Made by a program: the position numbers and the translations under genes. From Loxodes magnus (lineage: Eukaryota; Ciliophora; Karyorelictea; Loxodida; Loxodidae): DNA of 64,000 nt. Of the stretch, positions 24,194 through 36,048 are shown piece by piece. Within the stretch, counting starts at the first letter, position 1. Each line of letters opens with the position of its first letter. Where the stretch lies: NCBI GenBank assembly GCA_946699065.1, contig CAMPDV010000516.1, positions 62,001 to 126,000 on the forward strand. Reading direction: 5' to 3'. The notes under the pieces are model-generated. The model was not told where the DNA came from. It ran no database searches and was given only the letters and a program-made list of their open reading frames with translations.

Positions 24194-24540
24194 TTTTATT
24201 ATTATTTAGATTAAAAAAGCTTATAAAGGTAATTTATAACAGTTACCATCAAAAATTATAATTAACCATTATAAATTCAAATATCTATCATTACATACAT
24301 ACTACAATATTAACCTCTTATATCAAGTACCTATCTACAATCCGCACCAATACATTTTGCTAAATTTAAAAAACCAACCAGCTTTACAACTTAATCACAT
24401 TTTTTATTCTATAAATAACAAAAACATCTCTATCCTAAAATCTTTAAAAACTACTAGGAGCAATGCACTAAAAAAGGGACACAATCTTTAACTAATCTTA
24501 ATATCAAAAAAAGTAGCTAAGTTAGAACATTTACTAAGAC
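24194..24540. other. A+C-rich upstream region of RING-Kelch
   Basis: Plus strand is A+C-rich at about 24230-24480. It is nearly identical in copy 2 (59439-59790). It should contain the promoter of the minus gene. No motif assigned. Confidence 0.45.
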
Positions 24541-26940
24541 TAAAGCTCTTTGAAAATCTTTAGAATGTAGGAAGAAAAGAATGAGAAATAAATAGACGAG
24601 AATACGAAGCTCGGAACTGCTAAAAGAGAAAAATTTATAAAAAATTTTTTAGAAGAAAAGAACTACAACCAAAGACTCATTCCAGCAGAAATGCAAACAA
24701 ATGAAATTATTTTGCATTTCTCAGAAATCTTAAGTAAGAATATGGTAAAAAGAATGAGAGTGCGAAAATCCTTAGAAAGAGCAGAAATGATTTTTATTCA
24801 AAGTTCTACTTACAATCTTCTAAGTTCTTCAGCTTTATCCCTAATGAGACTCATTTTGAGAACTAGACCAAAGCTATCAACAGCAACAGTTTTAAACTAA
24901 ATTTTCAATCTTAAAATCTTCCGCTTTTAAAATTTTCACTAATGATTTTTAGAACTGGAACGAAATTCTCAAATAGAATGAAGTTTTTAGTCAAAGTTCT
25001 TCTTTCAATTTTTAAGTTTTTCAATTTTATCCCGACAAAATCTTTAGAACTAAACACTAGCTCTCAAATGAAACGGAATCTATAAAATAAGTTGTACTTT
25101 CATTCTTTAAGTACTTACGCTAATTCGTAACTCAGACGTATTTTGAGAAAAAGAACAGATTAGTCTAGAAAACGGATTCCAAACTTAAATTCTTCTTAAC
25201 GTATTGGAGTTATTAAGCTTATCATCTATCCAGACATTTTTGAAAATTTGATCAGAGCTCGCAAGGATAACGGATTTAAAACTTAAAGTTCATCTTACAG
25301 TTTTTTAGATTTCAGAACTTTCGATAATAAGATTATGCTTTAGAAAACAATCGAGCTCTAAAGGATACGGATTCCATACTTAAAGTTCTTCTTAAAGTCT
25401 TAAAGTTCATAAACATTAACTCTAGACTGATTTTTTTTGAGATTTTGATTAGAGCTCTGAAGGATAACTGATTCCAAAACTTAAAGTTCTTCTTACAGTC
25501 TTTTAGTACTTAGCGTTTTCGATATTCAGATATAACTATAGAAAGAGATCCGAACACGAAAGAAAACGGATTGCAAACTTAAAGTTCTTCTTACAATATT
25601 ATAGTTCCAAAGCTTTATAACTTACCTGTCTCTTTTTTTTAAAACTTGATTAGAGCTATATACGATTAACGGATTCATAACTTAAGTTTCTCTTATAGAT
25701 TTTTCATATTTAAGGACTCTCGATTTTCAGTTAATGGCAGGATTTGAACAGAGCTCTTAAGGAAAACGGATTCCAAACTTAAAGTTCATCTTATAGTCTT
25801 TTAGTATTTCAGCACTTTCGATATTGAGATTAAATTTGAATAAAAGATCATAGCTCTTATGTATGACGGATTCTTTACTTAAAGTCTATTAACAGTTTTT
25901 TTAAATTTATCAGCAATATGTTTGTCAGATTTTTTAGAACTAGTGCCGAACGCACGTTTATCTGAGTCTTAACTCAAAGATTTATTTCAGTACTTTAACT
26001 TAATTAGCTTTTTCGATACTTTTAATTTTTTGGAAATAGTTCAGATCCCTAAAATATATAGGATTCTTCGCTTAAAGTCTGTTTTTTAGTTTTTAATTTC
26101 TTAAATTTTACCTCTATCATACAATTTTTATAATTAGATCAAAGCTATTAAGTATTTCTGTTTCTATTCATAAAAATCTTGATTCAGTTTTTTAAGATTT
26201 TCAGCATTAACGTAACTCTGAATTGCTTTATAAATTATTTCAGAACTCAAAAAATATCCGAATCTTCTCTCAGATTTTCTATTTCTGTAGTTTAACTTCA
26301 TCATCCTTTCAATACTCAGACTAATTTTAAGAACTCTAATGTATGTCTGAGTATTAACTTAAAGTCTGCAGTTTTAATAGATGGTCAGCAATATGTTAAT
26401 CAGACTTATTTTCATACTGTGAAAGGTTCTAAAGAGAATCGGAGTCTTCGCTCAAAGTTGTTATATCAGTATTTTAACTCAACAGTTTTTTCATCAGCTT
26501 TACTATACTCAGACTTATTTAGAGAACTAGATCAGAGTTCTTAAAATGAGTAGATATTAAACTCAAAGTTGTAATTTCAGTCTTTTAACTTCTTCATTTT
26601 TTCGATGATCAGATTATTTTTATTATTTGAGCATGCTCTTAAGTAGAACGGAATCTTATATCAACTTCTACTTTCAAACTTTTCAGATTTTCAAACTTTT
26701 TTAGTTTTTAGATTTATTTTGAGAACTAGATTAGAGCTCTTAAGACGAACGGAGTCTTAGCCATAAGTTCTTATTTCAATCTTTTTACTTCTTCAGCTTT
26801 TTGATACTTAGACTTCGTTTGAGAACTAGATCAGAGCTCTCAAGTATTTCGTAGTCATAACTCGTCTTCTATTTCAGATTTTTCAGCTTTATTAATACTT
26901 AGACTTATTTTGAGAGCTAGTTCATAGATCTCACGCTGAA
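24541..26940. repeat. ~98-bp tandem array, copy 1
   Basis: Roughly twenty degenerate units with the core AACGGATTCCAAACTTAAAG recur at about 25163, 25268, 25367, 25467, 25564, 25664, 25757 and 25857, and more weakly to about 26840. Each unit also has a GAGCTC-like word and an AGCACTTTCGATATTCAGA-like word. Spacing is mostly 93-105 bases, not always a multiple of three. On minus, units read as Lys/Glu-rich helix-like segments (KAEEVKRLKQEL, LRALI, FSK), so the array may be a decayed repeat protein; no continuous frame survives. At the left edge a plus-strand stretch (24620-24790; KREKFIKNFLEEKNYNQ) also looks protein-like. Confidence 0.85.
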
Positions 26941-27402
26941 CGATACCCCTTCTTCTATTTAAATACCAAATTCAACCTCTGCTTCTAAAAATTGCTAAAC
27001 AAAATTTCCTACGACTAATCTTAAGGTAATTCTTTAATATTTTAGACTTAACTTTGACGGGTCATTCGAGTTACGTTAATTCTGTAGCTTTAACAAGTGA
27101 CATGAAATCAATTGTCTCCGGTAGTTACTAAACGATAAAGATTTGGGATTTTCAGACTGGAAGTTGTACGAGAACTTTGACTGGTCATTCTGATTTCGTT
27201 TAATCTATAGCTTTAACAAATGATATGGAATGAATTGTCTCAGGAAGTGGAGATGCCACTATAAAGATATGGGATTTTCAGACTGGAAGTTGTAAGTGAA
27301 CTCTGGGAGGTTATTCGGATTCAATTTGATCTATAGCTTTAACAAGTAATATGAAATGAATTGTCATCGAAAGTTGAGATAGCACGATAAAGATAGGGTC
27401 TT
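26941..27402 (+). pseudogene. WD40 repeat protein fragment
   Basis: Three WD40 repeats of 41-42 residues start at 27051, 27174 and 27300: LTGHSSYVNSVALTSDMK, VSGSYQTIKIWDFQTG; LTGHSDFVQSIAL, MEWIVSGSGDATIKIWD; and a degenerate third repeat ending near 27399. TGA stands at Trp positions (27231, 27297 and others in the third repeat). A possible 20-nt intron (27026-27045, GTAATT...TTTTAG) would join an upstream exon in frame. A working propeller needs about seven repeats, so this is a truncated gene; copy 2 has none of it. Confidence 0.8.
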
Positions 27403-27833
27403 CTCAACTGCTCTAGCTGTTTTTAATTTTCTTATTAAATCTATTATCTTATAGCAAAACTTATTTAGACATTGTTTAATATAGAATCCGTTACCTTACT
27501 TAAATGAAATTTAATTTGCCTTTATTTATTCGGGTCTTCATTGATATGCCTTTGTTAAGCCTTCAATCTTTGCTAATTTCTTAGAGTTGATTTTACATCT
27601 TTCAATTAGTTGGTTTTTGTGATTATATCTAATTTTGTACTCAGAAACTACTATTATTTTGTAAAGAGACTTTTTTCAAGAAATGTTCGATTTTTTTATC
27701 TAATAAATGTATTTCAATAAATTATAAAAACTAAGGTGAAGAAATAGCATTAGTATAGTACATGTTTACTCACATCTATTTTTAAATTTTATAAAACTTT
27801 AAAGAGAATAAATAAAATTATTAATTTCATAAA
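27403..27833. other. Spacer with possible minus-strand coding remnant
   Basis: The minus strand from about 27700 to 27430 has protein-like composition (KKIEHFLKKVSLQNNSSFW), possibly an ORF1 relic. No recognisable domain. Confidence 0.3.
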
Positions 27834-28630
27834 ATGATAGCATTAGAAGAATAAATTTTATAAATATTAGATGAAAGTAGTTCAAAAGTAGAATTATATA
27901 TAGAATAATAGCACTTAAATTAAGAATAATAAAAAGAAATCAGGAAAAAAAAATTGATTAATCTCTTCGACTCTCAAAAAATTAAATTAGAAACCTAAAG
28001 AGAAAAGCGGCAAAAGAAATTTAGAAAAAATAATAACAATAGGAGGAATCAAGCTCTTCTTCAGAAGGTAAAGTTATGGTAGGATAAATAGAGATAAGTT
28101 AACCTAAAAACGAAACTAATCAAAAACTTTAAATTTAATTAGACCAAATGTAAAAAGTAATCTCAAATTATGAAGAAACAACTTACAACTTAGGCGAAAA
28201 AATACGGGAACTAATGAGTAACATAGAAGATTAGAACAACGAATTACTAATACTTAGAAGATAACTTATTTGTAGCAAATTAATAATGGAAGAATAACTC
28301 CGAACTTAATCATAATAAAATTTTAAATACGACACAAAAATGGAAATAGAAAAAATATCAATAGAATTAAAAACAGAATTGAATCCAGAAAAAGAAATGA
28401 TTGCTACAAGTTTCATTAAAAGATTAGAAAATATAGAAAATATAGAAAATAAATTATCATAAAAAAGAACGAAATAAAGACAATAATACAAACTTTGTTG
28501 ATGTTGCAAATCAAATCAACATATTTAAAAAAACTGTTGATAATGAAAGAAAATAAACGAATAAGAGCAGAAAAGAATATGGAGACAACTCAATAAACTA
28601 TGAATAACTCCAACAGGGATCTACAAATAA
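27834..28630 (+). pseudogene. LINE-type ORF1 with CCHC zinc knuckle (single copy)
   Basis: ATG at 27834 (MIALEEQILQILDESSSK) with a basic N-terminus. A change of frame near 28050 leads to a long coiled coil (NETNQKLQIQLDQMQKV, LGEKIRELMSNIEDQNNELL), then KMEIEK and a zinc knuckle CWCCKSNQHIQKNC at 28496-28537 (C-x2-C-x4-H-x4-C; TGA reads as Trp inside and just after it). The domain order matches the ORF1s of the duplicated block, so the family is active or old across the locus. No ORF2 follows; instead a tRNA-like sequence begins at 28640. Confidence 0.7.
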
Positions 28631-28635
28631 AAGCT

Positions 28636-28794
28636 TTTTGCAAGATCACTTGAACGGTTACAGTGGTAACCTTCCACTTAATAAAAAGGTCGTGGATCAC
28701 ACCCACGTTAAAAAAACTGTACGCAGGAACTGGTTGCAATTCCAGAGAATGCAAAACTCTACTAACTTTAAGTATATTATTATTATTATTATTA
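28636..28794 (+). mobile_element. Candidate tRNA-derived SINE
   Basis: A D-arm-like GGTTACAGTGGTAACC (28656-28671) is followed at tRNA spacing by a perfect 5+7+5 T-arm CGTGGATCACACCCACG (28691-28707). A second hairpin around CTGGTTGCAATTCCAG (28739-28754) comes next, and the element ends in a TTA repeat (28774-28794). This is the layout of a Pol III head, a body and a simple tail. Box B fits the consensus only partly and no anticodon stem is convincing, so it is not a working tRNA. Confidence 0.4.
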
Positions 28795-31484
28795 AAAAGA
28801 AATCAGCTAATTCCTTTTTTATAGAATATTGGTAAGTAAACTCCAACCTTTCACAATCTAATATAAGTAATTAAAGTTATTTAATATCTGAAGCTATACA
28901 AAATTTGAATTATTTTAGTATAAGATAATACAGTCATTAAAAACTAATAAATGAAAAATTAATTTTTAATGGGCAAGCTAAATGAAACTAAATAGATAGT
29001 TTTAAATTTATTTTAAGATTAAGAATCAAAATTATATATAGTGTAAAATAATTACAACTGCTAATATTTTTTAAATGAGATCCAGCATGATTTGTTGAAA
29101 ATCACATCACTATAACCTAATTTTTATTTATATTTTAAATCATTCAAAAATATACAGAGTTTAAGTGATATAAATCATATAAATTTTAAATCTCTAAAAT
29201 AAAAAATCATTTGCTTAGACAATTTATCATAAGAGAAATAAAAAATCACAAGATTTTTTTAAGTAAAGAAAGTTAGGTATAATTAGGATTTTCGTAGAAA
29301 AAAGCAATTGAAATTAAAAAAACTTTTTATTTATTTCTCTACTTAAAGCATTGTTCTAATTTAGGGATAATTTATTAATTATTGAATATTTAGTTAAGAA
29401 GAAATAAATAGCAAGATATGAGAAATAAATTATTTTTAGCATTCTTTCTGAAATTTAATTTATTTAAAGTCTATATTTGTGATTAAAACTTAATTATAGC
29501 TATTGATAATTTTTAGATATTATTTGTTCTTTAATTAAGTATTTTCTTTAAATTTTTTTCGTCTTATCTTAGATTCCTTGAAATTATTCCTTAATTATAA
29601 TTAAATTAATTGTCTTCTAAGTTCACTCAAAATATTTTTATCCTATTTCCTCTAGTTAGATACACAAAAAATAATTAAAAAAAAACTGGACTAAGTATTC
29701 TTCATATTTTATATAAGTATGACTAAAATTTTAAAAATACATGCTTATTTAATTTTTTCGATATATCTAGAATAATTTTATTGAAAGTATCTTTATTTAT
29801 TATTTTTACTCTAAGAATCAGAATTATTTATGTATCTAAAAGACCAAATTTAAATAAGCTAATTAAAAGGATAATTTCATAAAACTTATGATTATTCTTT
29901 ATTCCATTATATTAGGTAAAAATAGTAATTAATATAATGAATTGTTTATGTATTTTTAGCATCTTAGATATTTTAAATTAATTTATATGAAAGTCTTTCT
30001 TTAATTATTAAAGGATTGAATATTTGAGAATTACATTAATATTAATAATACAGATAGCATATATAAATCTTAGCTTCCTATATTTTGATGTATATATCAT
30101 TATATCATTCTAGTTGAATATTGTAAATATTAATTTCCTTTGTATTTCTTTATGAAATTTGAATTTTTTTTCTTAAAATCAGTATGCTTAATAAGCAAGA
30201 TTAGATAGTAATTGATTGAGATTTAGGTTTATTGGAAAAAGAAGACTTTTAATTTAATTTTTTTTCCTTTAAGAGAAATGATATAATATAAATCTTTATA
30301 GTCTGAGCCTAATAATGCTAAGTTTTTTTTTTATTTTAAGTTTTTTCCACTCAGTCAGAATAGTTTGGCTATTTTTAACTAAAATCAGGAATATAAAATT
30401 TTAACATTTTTTAGAAAGATTTTAATTAGCCTAGGATAAATTTAACTATTTTATTTTTCTTTAGATAATTGTTTTTAATTGAAAATAATTAGCCTTGTCA
30501 TAAATCTCAATAATAATTAGATGCTTTTATAATCTTTTTCGATGGATTTATATTTACATCTAAATATGAAACCTTATAATTTATTAGTCAACAATATCAA
30601 ATTTTTTTTTAATTTATCTACAAGTTAATTAGTTAAATTAGTTAGAAGTAAAAAATTAGATTGGATCTCGTTTTTGCTTGCCTTTTTTAATGCTTAATTA
30701 AATCTTTTATTTTCATTTTTTTCATTAATAAAAATAATTATTCTGTGGTATATCATATCTATATTATTACTTTCAAAGTTAAATTATAAAAATTAATTTT
30801 GTTCCTATCTTCATTCTCAATTAATTTAAAATAAAAATTAACTTTCAACTTATTCATTTATTTTCTTCGATAATCTACATATCTATACTAAGTATTGTCT
30901 GGATAACTATTAATTTTTAATTATAGCTTTCTTTATCTACTTATTTAATTCTAAATTAGTTATAATATGAAATTTTTGTTCTCTTTAGTAGCTAAACATA
31001 ACCAGGATGTATTTTAGATAAGTTTATAAGTTTTTTATTTTAGTTAGTTTTAAAATTTAAATCTTTGAATTTTAAAATTTAGCAAGGGAAATTTTATTTT
31101 TTTGTTCTTATGCTGCAAAAACATTTTTTGAGAAAGTTTTAAAACTTTTTTGGTTCAAATTTAATCAAGAAAGGAGAATTAATTTTAGAAAAATTTTTCT
31201 TAATTAACCATGAAAAATGATTATCACTCGAAAAGTTAGAATTTACTTAAAAATAAAATTTTTAAACCTGCGCTTATTATTATTTAGGTAAGTTTACTTT
31301 TTTTAAGACTTTGCATCTCTTAATTTATAAAATTTTACATAATAGAAAAATAACCTAGACATCTTAAATAAACTCTTTTTAGATCCTTTTTAGAATTTTA
31401 CTAAAACTTGCATTAAAATTACTATCCTATGATTGTCACTTTAATATCTTAAAACTTATAAATAATAAATTAATTTATTGGATT
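28795..31484. other. Long A+T-rich spacer
   Basis: About 2.7 kb of A/T-dominated sequence with T and A runs. No domain, tRNA or repeat was recognised on either strand. Confidence 0.5.
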
Positions 31485-31532
31485 ATAGAGAGTGAAACGC
31501 CTTGTTGGTGCGCAACTCTTTAAATTAAGCTT
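31485..31532 (-). repeat. Conserved stem-loop element, inverted diverged copy
   Basis: On minus it reads TTTAAAGAGTTGCGCACC, then CAAGGCG and CTCTATAAT. It matches the element at 11719-11766 and 47009-47056. It lies directly 3' of an ORF1 C-terminal fragment on the same strand. Confidence 0.5.
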
Positions 31533-31790
31533 TTAAAGATGTAAAAATTTCTCATTGGAGACTTCTCACTGCTATAATTCCCTTGAAAATCATGTCTTCT
31601 AATAGCATATAGTCGGAGTAACGGTCTAAGAGATCTAATCATCTGGTATCTTTGATTTAGTGTTATTGATGCCTCTAATTCTTTCTTCTTGGTTCCTAAC
31701 CAGATTCTTACTCAATTTGTCACTTCTATAATACTTCTTGGCACTAGAGTTTAAGTTAATCTCAATTGGAGGATTGCTCCTCTCTATTTA
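31533..31790 (-). pseudogene. ORF1 C-terminal fragment
   Basis: The minus strand reads RSNPPIEINLNSSAKKYY, echoing SRSNPAIGRKRWNSSK at the end of the ORF1 at 9970-10889, then a basic tail (LVRNQEERIRGINNTKSK). The fragment is richer in G+C than its surroundings and truncated. It probably marks the 3' end of an element whose remainder is lost. Confidence 0.5.
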
Positions 31791-31921
31791 AATAATATAA
31801 TAAAGCAATTAATTAAATAATTAAAGAGAATAAAGCTTATTCAAGCTATTGTAAATATAAAATTAGAAAGTTTAGATTTAATTATTTTATTTAGTTAACT
31901 AACTAAATCCTTTAGATTAAA

Positions 31922-34900
31922 ATGTCAGATAAAATATTTGCTTTATGTGTTATTTGCTTGATTCTCGAAGTTAAGGGATTAAAAATACTTTTTATATACG
32001 ACTAAGAAACAAACTAAGATTTGGAAAGCTATAACAGTCAATTTGCAAACATTTTAGACTTCTATTATAGCCAGAATTTTTAGAATATTAGCTATCAATT
32101 CTAAAATAATAATTACCACTTTTAAATCTAGTTTTTGAAGATAGAAAAAGATATCCTTCTCAAAGATTAGAACATAAATTTTACCTAAGAATGAACTAAG
32201 TAATAGTTCGATGTTATTATTGAAATAACTTAAAGTTATCAAATCACCTATTTAGTTTCCATCTTTTGCAATCAATAAAAGATTATTCATCTGGTCGCCA
32301 AAGAATAGCTCATGAAAATGAAATAAAACTAATTCACTCATTTTATTTTACCTTCGACTGAATCAATTGCTAAAGTAGTAATACACTTTCTAGATTAATT
32401 TAAGTGGAAATCTATAGGACATTTTACTGATTAGTACTCTAAAAATGAATCTCTTATCATAAACTAAAAACTGAACAATATGGAATACTTATGATATATT
32501 CCAGATTTCTCCAATTAAAGACTTTAGTTCTCAATAATCTTCGAAGAAGTTTAGTTAAAAGGGATTTCTAAGTTTTATAGTACTATTAACTATAACTTTG
32601 AAGCTTTCCTAAATTAACTCTTATAAAAGAAGATAACTATCAAAGCATTTATTATGAACTTATAAAACTCATGATTGGCTTGAGATTTAGTAGGCAAATT
32701 TAACTTAAACGGATTTATAGGATTAAACTTTGGAAAAAGATTCAATAAAAATAAGATAGAATATTAGCTTTACTGTGTAGAACTAGTTATTTAATAAATT
32801 CTTAGTCTTTTAAAGGAGATTCATTCTATAAATAACGCTCAAGTAAATCAACTTATATAAAAGTTATTTTCCAGTCAAAATATCTAGCTTTAAATTTTGA
32901 ATGTATAAGATAACTAGATTAAAGTAGTAGGAACCGCTAGTATGTCTTAGATTGTTTATAGTGAGATGATATTATGACCTGATGGAACTTCAACGGCACC
33001 TGATAATAGCCTTATTTAAATTCCAGTTAGCATGGTTTTGGATGATAAAAATCCTGACGGAGTTGAAGCTTAATGGATTTCTGCTTATTATTAAGGAAGA
33101 TTATATGGCATTTAGTATTTAAATAGCATTAGTAATATCTTACCTTACTATAAGTTCTAGTCAACTAGTATGTATACAGGTGCAGAATGATTTGATTATG
33201 ATTATGCATATAAAGAATGAAGTCAAAAAAGGATTAATATGGTCTAATTCATTTTATGTCTGGAACAAGTGCTAATTCTATTGATCTCTACCACTTTTTT
33301 GAGCAATAAAATCTTACAATAACCTGCATTTCTGGAGGCGACACTGCTCCTGATTTATCTGATATGAAAAAATTTCCATTTTTTGTTCGCACAATTTGTT
33401 CTGATTCTTACCTAGCAGTTTTGATAACATGAATATGTCAAATATAAGGATGGAAAAATATAGGATTTATTTATCAAGACAATGCATGATCTAAGGGTAT
33501 TTATAACTATTTTTAAAAAGAAGCTGATCATTTTAATATAAATATAGTAAACTAACTAAGATAAATTAACTACATCAATTCATAAAGTCAAAACGATACC
33601 TGAAAATTAGTGGTATAAGAGATATATAAGAAAACAAGAGTTGTACTAATAGACGTTTATGATGATGATGTTAAATTCTTACTAAGATATTTATATGACT
33701 TAGGAGCAAGGGAAGGAGACTTTGAAATATTAGCCTTTGGCTGGTTAAATTAACATTTTTTAGAAAAAGGAGAAGAAATCTATAAAATTTAAACTGTCTT
33801 AAAAGGAGCAATTTAATTTGATTTTATTGGAGAAATAGGTGAGTTTGGGTAGTCTATAAAAGATTAAATACAAGAATATTTTAAAACTTCTACAGTATCT
33901 AACTACATCTTTAATGAATTTGATAGTGTTTTGCTAGGAGCACATGCTTTAAAAAATTTGATCGAATCAGGGGAAAATTACACTAATCAAGACAATATCA
34001 TAAAAGAAATTAGAAGAGTTAAATTTATAGGAGCTACTGGGAAAGTGAGTATTAAAGATTCCACTAATGATAGAGAATTTTTGCCTTGAGCTATTTTTAA
34101 TTATAGAAAAGATGATTAAGGAACCTGATCCCTTTAATAAATTGGATCTTACTGTATTTTTTGCGACGTGATTTTTGATTATAAAACTCCTTTTATGTGA
34201 GGAGATGGAAGCACTGGAATTTTCGAAGACAGCTGATATTAACCTTGCCCATTTAAAGAAAGAGATAAATAAAAATTTAAGAAAGGATTTATCATAAAAG
34301 TTGTAGTGTTACTTGCTTTATTATTTCTGTTTACTATTCTTTCCTTATGAGAAATTAAATTTTAAAGAAATTACAAAATTGAAAAACTTCGAAAAATGTT
34401 TGTAATGTCAACCTGAGACTTCATTTATATGTTACATTTAATTTTGTACTTTTTCTAGATAATTTCAATAGGACCTGACATTTCTGGCTACGGTTATATT
34501 GCAAAATTTGCCACAAGCTGTGCTAAGTTAGATTTTGTAAATATATTCGAATAATCTTATAATAAATAATACTCTAATCAATTAGTAGCTTGTATTATTG
34601 CTATTATTTGACTTTTAAGCTTTCTATCCATTTTAGTGAAGTTAGAATTTTCAAAGTATACGCTTTTGTAGTTAATAGGAAGCTTTTCATACTACTTTGG
34701 TCCCATTTTGACATACAGCTTCTTTCTTCCTTTAAACTGAAATTTTATGGATTTATTTATTTGTGTTGATGGAGTAGATAGCAATAAAAATGGAACTATA
34801 GAATTTTCAGAATCTTTTCACTATAAAGATTGTAATTGGAAATGCTGATAAGGAACTCATCTTTTTTTCGTGATTTTATGTTCTATCTGCTTCATTCTTT

Positions 34901-36048
34901 ATACACTTCTTGGAACAAGAACAGTTCTGATGTGACAAGAACTTTATGGATACTTAATGAAAATAAAATACAAGAAAAGCTACCTAGTGGTATATAGATT
35001 GTTTCAGATGTTATTGATAGTAATGAATTTACTTATCGAATAATAAAGCAAGAAGATCCATGCTATCTTTTATTTACTAACTTTGATTATTTTATTCTAT
35101 TACACTTACAAAACTCAGCCTTGCTGCTATATAAAGCTAAACTATTGGATATTGATCCTTCTCTCCTTTAATATAAACCATGCAATAGTATAGATATTTA
35201 GAGTATATTTGGAGTAATATACTGAAAACGAAAGAATCTTCATAAGTTCTTTTATAGTTAGTTGTATCATAAGCAGTATAATAGGTTATAAGCTGTAAAG
35301 GAAATATAAAATTATGATAACTATCTTTGAGCTAGACGAAACTTATTTGTTCAGATGGACATTTTAGTGCAAAAATAACTAGAATTTACTCTATTAATAC
35401 TAATAAAACTAGCTAACTTACTATAATTTTAGAAAATACCTAGCTGAAAAATAGCTAACTTGTGAAGATTTTTTATTTGATAAAAATAATTTTATGCTTA
35501 AGCTTTATCTCTAGCACAATGTTAAGAATAATGAGTGCAATTAGTTTTTATATCAAAAATAATTTACCATAAGTATTTCTACTCAAAGCAATAATTGTAA
35601 ACTTGAAAATCCTAAATAAATAGAGGAAGAGGCAACTTCTAAAAAATTTGAAAAATCCCTTTCATTTACTTGGCAAATTTAATAAAAAGAAAAAGAAACT
35701 CTACAGATTAGCTCTCAAAGTAATGACTTTATGGCTTAAGAAAACAGATAAAACTAAAATGATGAAGCTTATAATGATTAAGAGCAAATTTTTGAAGTCA
35801 AGTTTTTAAGTGCAAAGGAAAGAGAAAAATCCACACTATAAGAAGAGCATTTATCTTTATAAAAAATTTAAAACTAAAGATTTAATTTGCTAAAGTTAAT
35901 TTTTGGCTATAGTCAAAATTTATTTAAAAAATAATTGTAAAAGCATCTTAAAAGAACTATTTCAATTAAATAAAAATTAAAGAAAAAAATAATTTAAGTC
36001 TAAAATAACTAAAAAAGGAAACCTTTAAGTTATTTATTCCTTAATTGA
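31922..36048 (+). CDS. Receptor: PBP1-type ligand-binding domain, multi-span membrane region, EF-hand
   Basis: ATG at 31922 followed by a signal-peptide-like FALCVICLILEV. The extracellular part resembles the receptor-family ligand-binding region (ANF/GABA-B type): AYYQGRLYGIQYLNSI, STSMYTGAEWF, FMSGTSANSIDLYHFFE, ISGGDTAPDLSDMKKFPFF, GWKNIGFIYQDNAWSKG, FIGATGKVSI. After EDSWYQPCPF there are about eight to nine hydrophobic spans (34290-35290). One loop holds a canonical EF-hand calcium site, DSNKNGTIEFSE (34777-34812). A Gln-rich tail reaches TGA at 36046-36048. TGA reads as Trp at many sites (34234 and others). The frame changes once near 33235, where one base seems missing (RINM / GLIHFMSG); this may be an intron, an assembly error or real damage. 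Likely a chemosensory-type membrane receptor (inference). Confidence 0.82.

Noticed and set aside
28795-31484. Coding genes in the long spacer
   Set aside because: Under a code with few stops open frames are everywhere; none showed motifs, balanced composition or a copy for comparison.
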